64,000 nt of DNA from positions 2,654,001-2,718,000 of the forward strand of contig NC_089274.1 of the NCBI RefSeq assembly GCF_963678975.1. Reading direction: 5' to 3'. Shown in pieces: positions 39,401 to 51,060 of the stretch. Numbering within the stretch: the first letter of the stretch is position 1; each line of letters starts with the position of its first letter. The DNA comes from Dysidea avara (lineage: Eukaryota > Porifera > Demospongiae > Dictyoceratida > Dysideidae). A model generated the notes under the pieces. The model saw only the letters and a program-made list of their open reading frames with translations, was not told the origin of the DNA and did not search any database. The position numbers and the translations under genes are program-made.

Positions 39401-42400
39401 GTGAAAGGTCAAAGTATAACTTGGAATATAGTTTCATGGACATGGAATAGGAGAGATCGTTGTACCACAAATTGCTATTCTCACTTAAAGAGTACATCAC
39501 ATGGAGGTAGGGGGTTTGCATAGTGTCCATTGGTGCTTGAAATGATGTCACTTCACTGAAAATGTGAGTAAATGAACCACAGGCTTCCACTGCTTTCAGG
39601 GAAATCAGCTTCTGTTTAGAATTACTTATGTAATTCAAAATCAGAAAACAATTGTCACATAGTAAGTGATTACGCTCTCTTGCAATGCAAGCACGACACA
39701 TAGTTAAAAAGATTGTCAGGTGGTTATCTGTAATTGTGGAACCAAAATGCAGGACAGTATCAGTATCTTTTATCAAGATATCAAATGGATTGTTAATATA
39801 CCAAGTGAAATACTCCTTGTAGTAGAATGCATTAAAAATGTCATCTCTGGTAAAAGGCTGTTCCCCAGGAAGTTCAGTCAATTGGTAAGCCTTATTCTGT
39901 GATTCTTCTGATTCTGGCAGTTTCATCCACCTTGCTTGTTCAATTTCAGTTGCAATCATTGTGTTAAATTGAGAATATGCTATATTGTTGTTGTAAACAT
40001 AAAACTGTTCTTGATCAAATGGCAACAATATGTGCTGCTTTGGAATTAAGCCAAAACCCTTTAATGGTACATTGTGGTATGGAAGAGGAGTTATATCTGA
40101 GAATGATCTGCTCATACCAACCCTTTTTGGATTCCTGCTACCCAAACATACTGGAATTGTTAAGCCGAGCAAGACATCCATATTTCTTATGTCATATGAT
40201 GAAAAACTTTTTACATTGCTCTTGCTGGTTGATTGCTTCTCGTCATGTGGTATTGATCTGACTAGAGCAAGAGCTCTAGCTCTACTAGTATCCTGGTAAG
40301 CTGATATGTTATACCTAGAAAGTGCAACTGATCCAGGACATTGACCATTAATTCTTTCCATGGTTTGATTTGAAAGAGGTGGGCTAAATTGTGTAACCTT
40401 CATACCACATGTATAAAGACTTACTCCAAGGAGAAGCACCAGAAGTACAAAAAGTAGCAATATAAAGGAAATAGTGGTAAAACTCCACACAAATTTAAAA
40501 TATGTGTTGCTATTGTTACCATCACCACCTTCATCATTGCTGTCATCATTGTAATGGCTGCTGTCACCATCGTAATGGTTAGATGAACTATGCTCACTGG
40601 TAATATCTTCTTGTGTGTTGGTAATATCTTCTTGTGGGTTAACATTGTCATCATCACCAACACCTTCATCTTTCTCGATACCATCAATGCTGCCATGGCA
40701 AGTACTGCTGGAGGTTTTGCTTTTATCTTGTTCACCAACACTGCAGTAGAGACTGTCACTAGGAAATTCATCCTGTTCAGTACAATCTTCAGTGTTATCA
40801 CAGTAGTCATCGGGTTTGAAATTTTCATATTGACCAGTGTATTGAGCAATCTGATGGTCAATATTATCTGTATCTTGATCTCTGGTCAAATTGTCTTCAA
40901 ATTGTCTACAGTCTTCAACCTTGTGGTGATTGTCATTGTCAAATTGTGAGTGCACTTCAGAGCTGTGACACACATCATTGTCAACAGTTTTTGAATTGCA
41001 TCCTTTTAAATGCAGTATCTCATCTACTCCAGTTTCACCAGCAGTTTGAATGAAGGCTTCTAGTGAATGACATAGCAAGTAGTACCAACAGAGTGTGGTT
41101 ACTTTTGAGATATATTTCTGGCAAAGCAAAGAACTATCACAAGAATCAAATTCAATTGGGCTAAGAGTGTTGCACAGGAAAAAAATAGGATTTTTGTCAC
41201 AAGCAATACTTGAATTTGAAGACAAGGTAACAGTATTGCTGCTCTCATTGCCATCTGCACCATGCACAGATGCATAGGTTTTGTGTACTTCACTGGTTGG
41301 TGCATGTAGGAATGCTTTTAGTTGCTCTTCTATGCCCACAGGACTTTTACTTACAGTAGCAGGCTGGCCAATGCTACTTGTAAGAGCTGGTTTAAAAACA
41401 TCATAATGGTGTTGTTCATATTGTGAGTGCCAAACAAATTCACCACACCCATCAATGATGGCATCAAAACATTCCTTAGTTGTTGGTACCGAAACAACTT
41501 GCCCAGGAGTTTGACTCATCAAGCCTTTGTACAAAACAGGTGAGAAAGGCATTGCCTTTTGTGCTGGAAACTCTATACTAACATCACAAATGGTAGTTTC
41601 ATCACTGTAAGACATTTTAAGATTTTTAGATGCTCTCAAAGAAATGGTTTTGTGCATCTTAGTTGGGAGCTTAGGAGCAATGCAAGTTTGGAGGATTTTT
41701 AAATCACCTGTTTGCACAGGCTTTATGAACACAAGGTTTTGTTCAAACCCAATACTATTAAACCAGCATGCATCATTAGATTCATGGTAATCAAGGCGGC
41801 CAATAATATTACACAACCAAGCAAATACTTTGGAAGCGCTTGGTCTGTTATGTGGATCACTATCCACACAGCGCTCAACTAGCCTCTGCAAAATCCTATG
41901 TCTCAGCATTTCTCCTCCTTTTAATTCTCTCCCAGTAAGAGTAAAATATATGACACAGCCAAACGAATAAATATCAACCTTTTCATCATAGCTACAGTTA
42001 TCGCCTGATGCTTCTGGTGGCATGTAATTAGCTGCACCAGGTGCTTGAGTTGTCAGCTTTTCACCATCAACAAGAAACATGGCTGATCCAAAATCTCCTA
42101 GTTTTGGCTTGTGGTCTTTGGAGAGCAAAATATTGCTTGGTGTAAGGTCACCGTGCACTATTTTTAGTGAGTGTAAGTAGCACTGAGCATCAGCTACACC
42201 ATGCAAAATCGTAAGCCTTTCTCGTAAGGGTATGTGTGAGTTTTTTCTGATGTAATTACTCAGAGATTGCATACATCGCTCCATAACAATATATGGAGGA
42301 GTGTCTGAATGTTCATCTGGGTAGTATGTTCCAAAGAACCGAACAATATTGGGGTGATCAAGCTTACTCATTATGCTGGCTTCATGGATAAAATACTGAA

Positions 42401-43660
42401 TGAAATAATTTCTATAGGCCATAATGTTTTCATCATTGATATCTTCATCAGTTGCACTCTTCAACAATAAGGTGTGTATTTTTTTAACTGCACATTCAGT
42501 GCTGCTATTTATGTAGCCTTTCTTCACTACACCATATGCTCCTCTTCCAATAATTTCATCAGTAATTGAAAGATCTTCTCTACATTTTGCAACCAGTCTC
42601 TCCCGAACTACATTATTTGTCTACATAACATAACACAGCACCCATAATGCTATACCTCTATGATTCATTATCAGTATATTAGGCATATGACTAGTAGAAG
42701 TTTTCAAAGGTAACTGTTAAAGTTTGATGACCATCTGAGCATGTTAAAATACATAGTAGTGCATGTGTTGTGTGGCATAGAAATGGCAGCACTGGACAGA
42801 CAAGCTTCTAGATTCCCAATTGTTTATTGTAGGTTTTTTACTTTAAATTACAGCCACTCCAACTAGTAATTTCAATAACAAAGTTAACTACTCAATTAGG
42901 GTTTGTTCTATTAGAGTATATTTATCTACATTTTGCTAATGTACATACTTTTTATTGATAGGTGCATGTTTAGTATATATAGGGCTGATCTGATACCTTA
43001 ACAGTAGCCCAATAGGAATTTGTGTATTTTTAAAAATAGGTTGCTATGCATTTAATTGAAATCAACACCACTGCAGGTGTCTCTTGGCTGCCACCTTTGA
43101 TACCATATATATTTCATTCTAGCACTATTTGAAGGCCATTTACAGCTATGACAAGTTTTTTTTTAAATAAGATAAGAAAATAGTCCTGGGTGTTTGAGAT
43201 ATAGGATACGTACTGATAGTAAAATCTAAATAAAAGCAGGCTTGTATCCTTTAAAAGCTTCTAGTTATACAATATAAATATGATACTAGCCAGCATACCT
43301 TGTCAGGATAGATAAAAACAAATACAGCAATTCCAAATTCAGCTAACAGTATGATGCCAAGAAGTACAAGGTACTATACAAATATAATCAACATAGCATT
43401 AGTGCACCATTTGCTATTACTACTTACTATCATCAGTACATAGTACAATTCCACAAGATCTCCCATTGATCCCAGTAGACCAAGTAGAAACAATATTGTT
43501 ATGCAGATACTAGTAGGACCAGTCAACCTACCACCATCAACTTTGCCAGGTTTCATGCTACTGTTTATCTGATAAAGAAGATACTTGTAACTGTACAGTG
43601 TGTTTCATTGTTTGATTTGCTTACATGAATCAATGTGGCCAACATGTACAACAGTAGCAC
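36435..43660 (-). CDS. Multi-pass membrane receptor with non-RD kinase and SEFIR-like tail
   Basis: Exons: 43660-43625, 43568-43428, 43373-43299, 42620-37014, 36960-36835, 36759-36628 and 36560-36435 (TAA). All are phase 0 with GTAAGT/GTAAGC/GTATGC donors. If the ATG at 43645 is used, the product is ~2,075 aa. In order: two hydrophobic segments resembling the tetraspanin TM2-TM3 hairpin (GLLGSMGD, then LLAEFGIAVFVFIYPDK); a kinase (about 104-355) with glycine loop GRGAYG, lysine in CAVKK, HGDLTPSNILL, GDFG and MPPEA; an acidic linker; a TM (40494-40409); a ~750-residue ectodomain with paired Cys; a TM (38145-38068) with Cys/Arg stop; and a cytosolic tail that may be a diverged SEFIR domain (about 38035-37455). 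HGD replaces HRD, so it is a non-RD kinase. The 5.6 kb exon is open throughout. Linkage of the first three exons, and SEFIR identity, are inference; kinase identity is strong. Confidence 0.75.
42621..43298. other. Intron before the kinase exon
   Basis: 678 bp between the hydrophobic exon and the kinase exon. It contains a motif copy (gttctattagagtata, 42904). No large-extracellular-loop exon was found on the minus strand. Confidence 0.5.
43299..43660 (-). other. Tetraspanin-like hydrophobic exons (probable N terminus of the kinase gene)
   Basis: Exons of 36, 141 and 75 bp. The sequence has SICITILFLLGLLGSMGD, then an acidic residue, then YYVLMI joined to YLVLLGIILLAEFGIAVFVF. In tetraspanins TM2 ends in G-x-x-G-C-x-G followed by E and a hydrophobic TM3 containing E and ending in a short F-x-x-x-D, which this resembles (family knowledge). 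No large loop with CCG is found before the kinase exon, and phase 0 joins it directly to that exon. It could also be a separate decayed gene. Confidence 0.5.
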
Positions 43661-43740
43661 CTAATTATTTATTTATTATTGAAGTTGTGCAAACAAGGTT
43701 GCCTTTGCACCAAAAAGCTTAGTCTTACTTCTCTAAAGTA

Positions 43741-43805
43741 CACACACACACATGCACACGCACACGTACACCCACACACACCCACACAACACACACACTC
43801 ACACC

Positions 43806-43845
<40 letters not shown>

Positions 43846-43884
43846 CAACACACACACACACACACACACACAACACACACACAC
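43741..43884. repeat. (CA)n microsatellite
   Basis: Near-continuous CA dinucleotides with small interruptions. It produces spurious ORFs on both strands. Confidence 0.95.
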
Positions 43885-44718
43885 CTATACATTATGAAAC
43901 AGACATTGTTACAAATGAAGTACAGTGATGTCATGATAAAAAAGCCAATACACAGGTGATGAAATCAATGAAAGGGTCAGGCCTACATAAAAGCTTTCAC
44001 GTCGACTTCATTAATAAGAACCAGTATACAACACGGAATAGCACTACAAATAAATGGGTGTTCAGAAAGAAGGAATGGAAATAAGCATTTCTAAAGAAGG
44101 CATGTAAGGATGGAGTTAGAATTTCAACATTAAAAAGCCAGAAACAATTCCAGACCAGGTGGTGACTTGATCCCCAGTCAACCTGCAATCTAGGCCAGTG
44201 CTTATTACGGAGCCACACAGCTTTATATCAAGAAAGCCCTCTGCATTGAACTTATATACAGTATGACTTTTTGTACTTCACGCGGCTGTTTACTAATTAC
44301 TATTATAATACATGATATATACTCTAGGGCACCAGGAAAAGAGGAATAGGTCAAATCCTTGCACATGAATTCATATTTAAACATACTCTGATTAACCATG
44401 TAATCAGCTAAGACTCTATGATGTACTTGTGCTTGTAGTCAATGTGCAAACCATTTCATGTATGGCATACATTATGATTGCTTAGTAGCTAGTCTAGAAT
44501 TGCTTCATCATCAAATCCAGGACCATAAAAATAAAATAAAATTAACATACATTAACTAAACTTATATTTATTTATTTATTATAGTGTCTATAGGGATCAG
44601 CAAAGAGGCTACAGAAAATCTTTTCATTAATTTGCAGTATACAGCTGATGGACCACTATACTCATCCCTGTTGTATAAATAGAATTTTTGCTATATACTG
44701 TCCTGCTTTTCTGTCCTC

Positions 44719-45030
44719 CAGTGGCGGATCTAAGGGGGGTTTCTGAAAAGTAATATATAATGAAGACAATATCAGAACATTCCCATCCTCAAGAAAATTT
44801 TTTAGATTTTAGAAGCTTTGAGATTGGATATTTGGCTAGTTTTAGTTACAATCTCTGTAAATGTAATGCTTTAAACCGTGTAATAAACTAACTAACTGTA
44901 GTGCAAAATTGCGCTAAACTGTAGCTTTATTAGAGTTGCTTGTTTTAATGCAGTGGGAGGTGAAGTTGCTGAGGGTGTACTGGATATTAGTTAATGAAAT
45001 GCAGTTGTAGACTATATAGTTTTTGCTATT
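44719..45030. repeat. Partial copy of CAGTGGCGGATCT element
   Basis: Starts cagtggcggatct and follows the element at 49210-49645 through 'agaagctttgag...gattggatat' and 'ttttaatgcagtgggaggtg', then loses similarity just before the composite element at 45041. The right terminus is missing. Confidence 0.6.
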
Positions 45031-45879
45031 TATTTATTTATCAAGACACACGGTAGTGTGTCGTGCGGCCCAAGAAGCCGGCGCGTAACACCCGTGAGTA
45101 TATTGACAGAAAGAAAGAAAACGCAATTTTCGCACCGCCGTAGCTCTGTACTTCCTTGATGAAACAAGACGATTTTTGCTGTGGACATGCCCTCCAACTG
45201 CAGCACTCCACATTCCAAATTTGAGCGAAATCGCTTCTCGCGTTCCCGAGATATGCGACTTCAAAAATTGGCTCAGTTTCTTCGTTTTTTTTTTCTTCTT
45301 TTTCTTTTTCTTGTCGCACACTTACAAAAACTGCTATAAAACGCGAACGCCATATCCGATTACCTTGAAATTTGGCACACCTAAGGGGGATATAAAGGCG
45401 CATCTCGGTACCAACTTTGGCTGGAATACGATAAACAGGCAAAGAGTTATGAGCTATTATTCACGAAAAATAACACCAATATGTTGTCACGCCTACAGGG
45501 TAAACCGCGTATGGGAAGAAGCTGGAAATCGGTGAGTGAATAGGTTAACTATTGAACCTCAAACCTTTTGTGGTTTGAAAGAAATTGAGCTAAAAAACAG
45601 GAAGATACAACGAAACAACCAACAGTGTGTAACAATTACGCAATCGAGATTAGCTAATAAAAAACGACTGCTTGTCACGCCTACCAGATAAACCGCTTGG
45701 GGTAATGCTTTGAAAATCGTTGTACAGGTGGAGTAATCATCTTAGAAAGGCTCATCAATGGTGTAGAAGAATCAGATAAAGCCACGGAGTTATAACACGA
45801 AATCTAACTTGGTGCAGCAAGTGCGAGATCGAGATACTCTAATAGAGCAGTCATCCTAATAGAGCAGTCACCCTGAAGA

Positions 45880-48035
45880 GAATTCAAGATATCAGCTAGA
45901 AACAAGAAACCTGTATAGAGATCAGCTACACACAAGTCACCCTGTAGAGAGATCAGCTAAAAGAAGTTACCTTGTAGGGAGTTCATGCAACTATGGAAAG
46001 AGATAGTTCAGCTAGAAGAAATCACCTTGTAGAGTTCAGCTACAAAGAAACCACCATGTAGAGAGTTCAGCTACAAACAAATCGCCCTGTGGAGAGATCA
46101 ATAGAAGAAGTTACCTTGCAGAGAGTTCAGCTACAAAGAAACTATCATGTAGAGAGTTCAGCTACAAACAAATCTCCCTGTAGAGAGATCAGCTAGAAGA
46201 AGTTACCTCGTAGAGAGTTCAGCTACAAACATATCACACTGTAGAAAGATCAGCTAGAAGAGGTCACCTTGTAGAGAGTTCAGTTACAAAGAAACCACCA
46301 TGTAGAGAATTCAGCTACAAACTAGTGACCCTGTAAAAACATCAGCTAGAAGAAGTTACCTTATAGAGAGTTCAGCTACAAAGAAACCATTATTTAAAGA
46401 GTTTAGCTTCAAACAAATCACCCTGTAGAAAGATCAGCTAGAAGAAGTCACCTTGTAGGGAGTTCATGCAACTATGGAAAGAGATAGTTCAGCTAGAAGA
46501 AATCACCTTGTAGAGTTCAGCTACAAAGAAACCACAGAGTTCAGCTACAAACAAATCGCCCTGTAGAGAGATCAATAGAGGAAGTTACCTTGCAGAGAGT
46601 TCAGCTACAAAGAAACCATCATGTAAAGAGTTCAGCTGCAAACAAATCACCTGTAGAGAGTTCAGCTACAAGCAAATCTCCTCGTAGAGAGATCAGCTAG
46701 AAGAAGTTTCCTAGTAGAGAGTTCAGCTTCAAACAAATCACCCTGTAGAAAGATCAGCTAGAAGAAGTCACCTTGTAGAGTGTTCAGTTACAAAGAAACC
46801 ACCATGTAGAGAGCTCAGCTACAAACTAGTGACCTTGTAGAGACATCAGCTAGAAGAAGTTACCTTGTAGAGAGTTCAGCTACAAAGAAACTATTCTTTA
46901 AAGAGCTCAGCTGCAAACAAATCACCTATACAGAATTCAGCTACAAACAAATCACCCTGTAGAAAGATCAGCTAGAAGAAGTTACCTTGTAGAGAGTTCA
47001 GTTACAAAGAAACCACCATGTAGAGAATTCAGCTACAAACTAGTGACCTTGTAAAGACATCAGCTAGAAGAAGTTACCTTGTAGAGAGTTCAGCTACAAA
47101 GAAATCATTCTGTAAATAGCTCAGCTGCAAACAAATCACCTGTACAGAATTCAGCTACAAACAAATCACCCTGTAGAGAGATCAGCTAGAAGAAATTATC
47201 TTGTAGATAGTTCAGCTACAAACAAATCACCCCGTAGAGAGATCAGCTAGAAGAAGTTAACTTGTAGAGAGTTCAGCTACAAAGAAACCATCATTTAGAG
47301 AGTTCAGCTTCAAACAAATCACCTGTAGAGAGTTCAGCTACAAACAAATCTCCCTGTAGAGAGATCAGCTAGAAGAAATTACCTTGTAGAGAGTTCAGCT
47401 ACAAAGAAACCATTCTGTAAAGAGCTCAGCTGCAAACAAATCACCTGTACAGAATTCAGCTACAAACAAATCACCCTGTAGAGAGATCAGCTAGAAGAAA
47501 TTACCTTGTAGATAGTTCAGCTACAAACAAATCACCCTGTAGAAAGATCAGTTAGAAGATGTTACTTTGTAGAGAGTTCAGCTACAAACAAACCATTTTG
47601 TAAAGGGCTCAGCTGCAAACAAATCACCTGTACAGAATTCAGCTATGAACAAATCACCCTGTAGAGAGATCAGCTAGAAGAAGTTACCTTGTAGAGAGTT
47701 CAGCTACAAAGAAACCACCATGTAGAGAGTTCAGCTGCAAAGAAATCACCCTGTAGAAAATTCTGCCAGAAACAAATTGCCCTGTAGAAAGATCAGTTAG
47801 AAGAAGTTACCTTTTAGAGAGTTCAGCTACAAAGAAACCATTCTGTAAAGAGCTCAGCTGCAAACAAATCACCTGTACAGAATTCAGCTACAAACACATC
47901 ACCCTGTAGAGACATCAGCTAGAAGAAGTTACCTTGTAGATTGTTCAGCTACATACAATTCACCTTGTAGAGAGAGCATCTAGAAGAAGTCACCTTGTAG
48001 AGTGTTTAGTTACAAAGAAACCACCATGTAGATTT
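45880..48035 (+). repeat. Minisatellite of element copy 2
   Basis: 30-31 bp units of the same family as at 7640-11165 (gtagagagttcagctacaaa...). The order of unit types is less regular, and a shorter internal duplication is visible: 'gggagttcatgcaactatgg' recurs at about 45978 and 46458. Confidence 0.9.
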
Positions 48036-48216
48036 CTGTAATCAATATAATATTATGTATTATATATATAATTTGTACATTTACTGATAAAATATTTAAA
48101 GTACATCTACTTCATCTTTTCTTCTTCCTGTGGTAAAGAAAAAAAAGCATAGGTTAAAAAGTCCCAAAGCTGGCCATAGGCCGGCTTTGGGGTATACAAA
48201 TACAAAAAGAAATGAA

Positions 48217-48544
48217 ATCTAATCCAAAACAGCCAAGCTGTAAAAAAAGTGTGCGGCCCTCAGAAAGGCTATGGTGAAAAAAGATGTGAAATCCAAGGTG
48301 GCGGCCAAGAAATGGCTGTGATGGTAGGTTAATGGTAAAAATTTTAATAATGACAATTCAGGTGAATTTTGTGCCAAGACCAAGCGGCACCAAATTCACC
48401 TGAATTGTCGTTATTAAAATTTTTACCATTAACCTACCATCACAGCCATTTCTTGGCCGCCACCTTGGATTTCACATCTGTTTTCACCATAGCCTTTCTG
48501 AGGGCCGCACAATTTTTTTACAGCTTGGCTGTTTTGGATTAGAT
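48217..48544. repeat. Terminal hairpin of element copy 2
   Basis: Arms of about 150 bp with the core at about 48355-48405 reading gtgccaagaccaagcggcac on the plus strand. This is the reverse complement of the core in copy 1. Confidence 0.9.
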
Positions 48545-48547
48545 TTA

Positions 48548-49209
48548 TTATTACTGGACAGACAGAATAACTGATATGTCCAGGGGACCAGCCTGGAGTA
48601 AGGGACCAGCCTGCAATAGTTACAGCAATAAATCATGTAATTTAACTAAAAACTGTTCAACAGTGAGAGATTCAATTGTTTCAACAGGTACATTATTCCA
48701 ATCATTTAATTGTTCTGGGGAAAAGGCTGAATTTGTATGAATTGGTTCTTACTGAAAGAGTGATGAAATGAAGTGGATGTTGGTGGTGTGTTGGATGGGA
48801 AGTGGAGGAAAAATATGGTATGGAGGAATCTTCAAGGCCAAGTGATCATTAACAGAGTTGTAGAACATTTTTAGTCTTGAAATCATGCATCGATGTGATA
48901 AGGTGATAATGTTGATAACAAGACTGCCCTGAGCTAAATTTGAAAGGGGTGTCTGTCAAAACCACAGAAGATCTACTATTGGCTACTGTGAACATGCATG
49001 TGCATAAAACTGAACGTAGTATGTATATACTTACTCTCTTAGTGTTGCCATGTTTTCGGGGTAACATTACCTATGACATGATACCATTGGGTAGCCAAGT
49101 ATATATATGTGAGAGGATTTGAGGAGGATTTTTTAAAGTGAGAGGAGAGTGAAAGGATTTGATAATAGTGAGAGGATTTTTTTCAGCTATACATTATTCG
49201 TTAACTATG
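48548..49209. other. Spacer, no gene seen
   Basis: AT-rich with purine-rich 'gagaggatttg' repeats at about 49110-49185. No exon pair was found. Confidence 0.4.
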
Positions 49210-49645
49210 CAGTGGCAGATCTAGGATTTTTAAAAAGGGGTTTCTGAAAGTTAGTAGAAGGCACCTGATGACATTTCTGGAGAAAATTTTGAGATGTTAG
49301 AAGCTCTGAGAGTGGATTTTTAGCAATTACAATAAATGCAATGCTTTTAAACTGTAGCTAACTATAGCGCAAAGATGGTGACTATAAGCTGAAGCTTTGA
49401 TTTCTCTATTAGAGTATCTCGATTGTTTTTAATGCAGTGGGAGATGAAAAATGAAGTGTTGCTGTGGGTTTCATAGCTATAAATGGTGTTAGTTAAGTGC
49501 AACTGCATGCATGCTACTGAAATACAGTGGTATATAGTTGTTTACTATGACAAATTGTCACTGTTTATGTATTTAAACTGCTACTGAGCTAATTTTAAAA
49601 GGGGGTTTCTATCAAAACCCCAGAAACCCGTCTAGATCCGCCACT
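49210..49645. mobile_element. CAGTGGC(A/G)GATCT TIR element
   Basis: Left end CAGTGGCAGATCTAGG, right end TCTAGATCCGCCACT. 'Aaaaaggggtttctga' and 'aaagggggtttct' lie near the two ends. It contains a motif copy (ctctattagagtatctcgat, 49405). A partial sister copy lies at 44719. No ORF. Confidence 0.65.
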
Positions 49646-50204
49646 ATTATGGTGTCAGATTTTGCATGTTTAATGTTGTGTAGTCATTTTTAAGTTGCCT
49701 ACTGATTCTTCAACTGGACATTTATTGCAGGAAAGTGACACACACTTAAAGGACACCCCTGATCATGAATTTTGGACAACCGCTTTATAAAGGACATCCA
49801 TCTAGGTCCCAAATCAGCAGTATTAGAAGCTTGTACGCCCCTTGATTACGGACACCTTTTTACAAAGGATTCCCTAATGGTATCCATCTTTGAGAGGTTT
49901 CACTGTAAGGCAGCCTCGTGAAGGAGATTTCCTACAATCCGGGTGAATATGGTGGGTGAGTATAAGGAGTTAATTATTTAGTGGGCTTGGAAGTGCTTGT
50001 ATAATTGACTTGCATATACAGTGGAATTACTCAGATGAACTTTGTCCTTTATAAAGAGGTACATGTCCTCAGTTAAGGGTGTTAACACTGTTAATTTGGG
50101 ATCTAGCTAGATCAGTGAATGTCTGTAATAGGGTAGTCCAGACTTAAAAGGTACCTTATAAGTGGGGTTCTATACTGTTACTATTATGCACATGTACTTA
50201 ATTG
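49646..50204. other. Degenerate 'ggacacc' repeat cluster
   Basis: Several decayed 'aaaggacacccctgatcatg' and 'ggacatccat' pieces lie at about 49735-49915 and 50030-50165, in both orientations. These are relics of the repeat also seen near 265-345 and 29708. No coding. Confidence 0.5.
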
Positions 50205-51060
50205 TGCACTTTGTCGTTTGTTGCCTTTAATTTATGTAAATGGCCTTCCTCATCTGATTAATGAAGGCCTTCTACTCCAATATGCTGATGACATCACCCT
50301 TATTTGTAGTGGAGACATCCCTGATAGTATTATGAATTCACAGCTTGAACTTCTTAATTAGTGAGCGGTTGATAGTAGAATGGAATTGAAATACTTAAAT
50401 CAACAGTGATGTGGTTCAGGCCAGAGACCCTTTTTATAGGCTATATTTGATCATAATTTATCCTGGCTCACAAGTCTGCAAGAAAATGTCTTAACTATTT
50501 GTATACTATTCACTGTCATTGTTGGTTCCAAATTACTGAAACCTTTAACTGAAGCACTTATCCTCTCTCACTATTCTTCTGATGTGGGGCACTTCACTAC
50601 ATACAAGAGGATGCAGAATAGGGCAGTGCATCTTTGTAGGAATTTGCACAAGTACAATCACGTCTCAAAGCACTACCATGTAGCATCTTCAGTGGCTTAA
50701 TTCTTTTATACAGTGTTGTTCTTCCTGATGCATCACCAGTTTCATGGAATGTAGTGTTTACTGTTTGGCAGGCATCATCATCGTGATACTAGAACATGCT
50801 CTTTCTTTGCTAATCTACCTAGATACCATTTAACATTTTCACAGAGACAATTTCGTTACAGGACCTCAAAATGGTGGAATGGATTACCTAATGATGAGAA
50901 TTTTACTGCTGTTATTGATGACAGTTAATCTTTTTTGTTTTCATGTATGAAGTCATTACATTTCGTTTGTGTTTTGTTTCGTATATGTGCATGTGATAAA
51001 TTTGTGGAGCAGTCAGGTTTTTGTTAAAAATTATTTTTTAATAGAATAGAAGAACCGGCT
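50205..51060 (+). pseudogene. Decayed LINE (reverse transcriptase, plus strand)
   Basis: The frame at about 50215 reads LPLIYVNGLPHLINEGLLLQ followed by YADDITLICSGDIPDSI, the RT catalytic YADD box, ending at a stop. Later frames give KRMQNRAVHLCRNL and FSQRQFRYRTSKWWNGLP, as in the C-terminal region of Jockey/CR1-like elements (family knowledge). An A/T-rich tail ends at about 51050, followed by 'ccggctctaatggcacgccc'. 5'-truncated and inactive. Confidence 0.85.

Larger units (their letters stand above)
45041..48544 (+). mobile_element. Composite element, copy 2
   Basis: Same start (TCAAGACACACG) and end (GGATTAGAT) as copy 1, flanked by TTA at 45038-45040 and 48545-48547. Left block 45041 to about 45880, minisatellite about 45880-48035, a short AT-rich interruption, then the conserved 'tcatcttttcttcttcctgt' segment and the terminal hairpin. 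The left blocks are clearly diverged from each other, so the insertions are not recent duplicates of one locus. The ORF at 45442-45041 is not supported as a gene. Confidence 0.75.

Noticed and set aside
40421-40949. ORFs opposite and beside the kinase exon (minus 40861-40421, plus 40590-40949)
   Set aside because: They are shadows of the acidic Asp/Asn-rich linker and TM of the kinase gene.
43669-43934. Cys/Val and His/Thr-rich ORFs
   Set aside because: These are translations of the (CA)n microsatellite.
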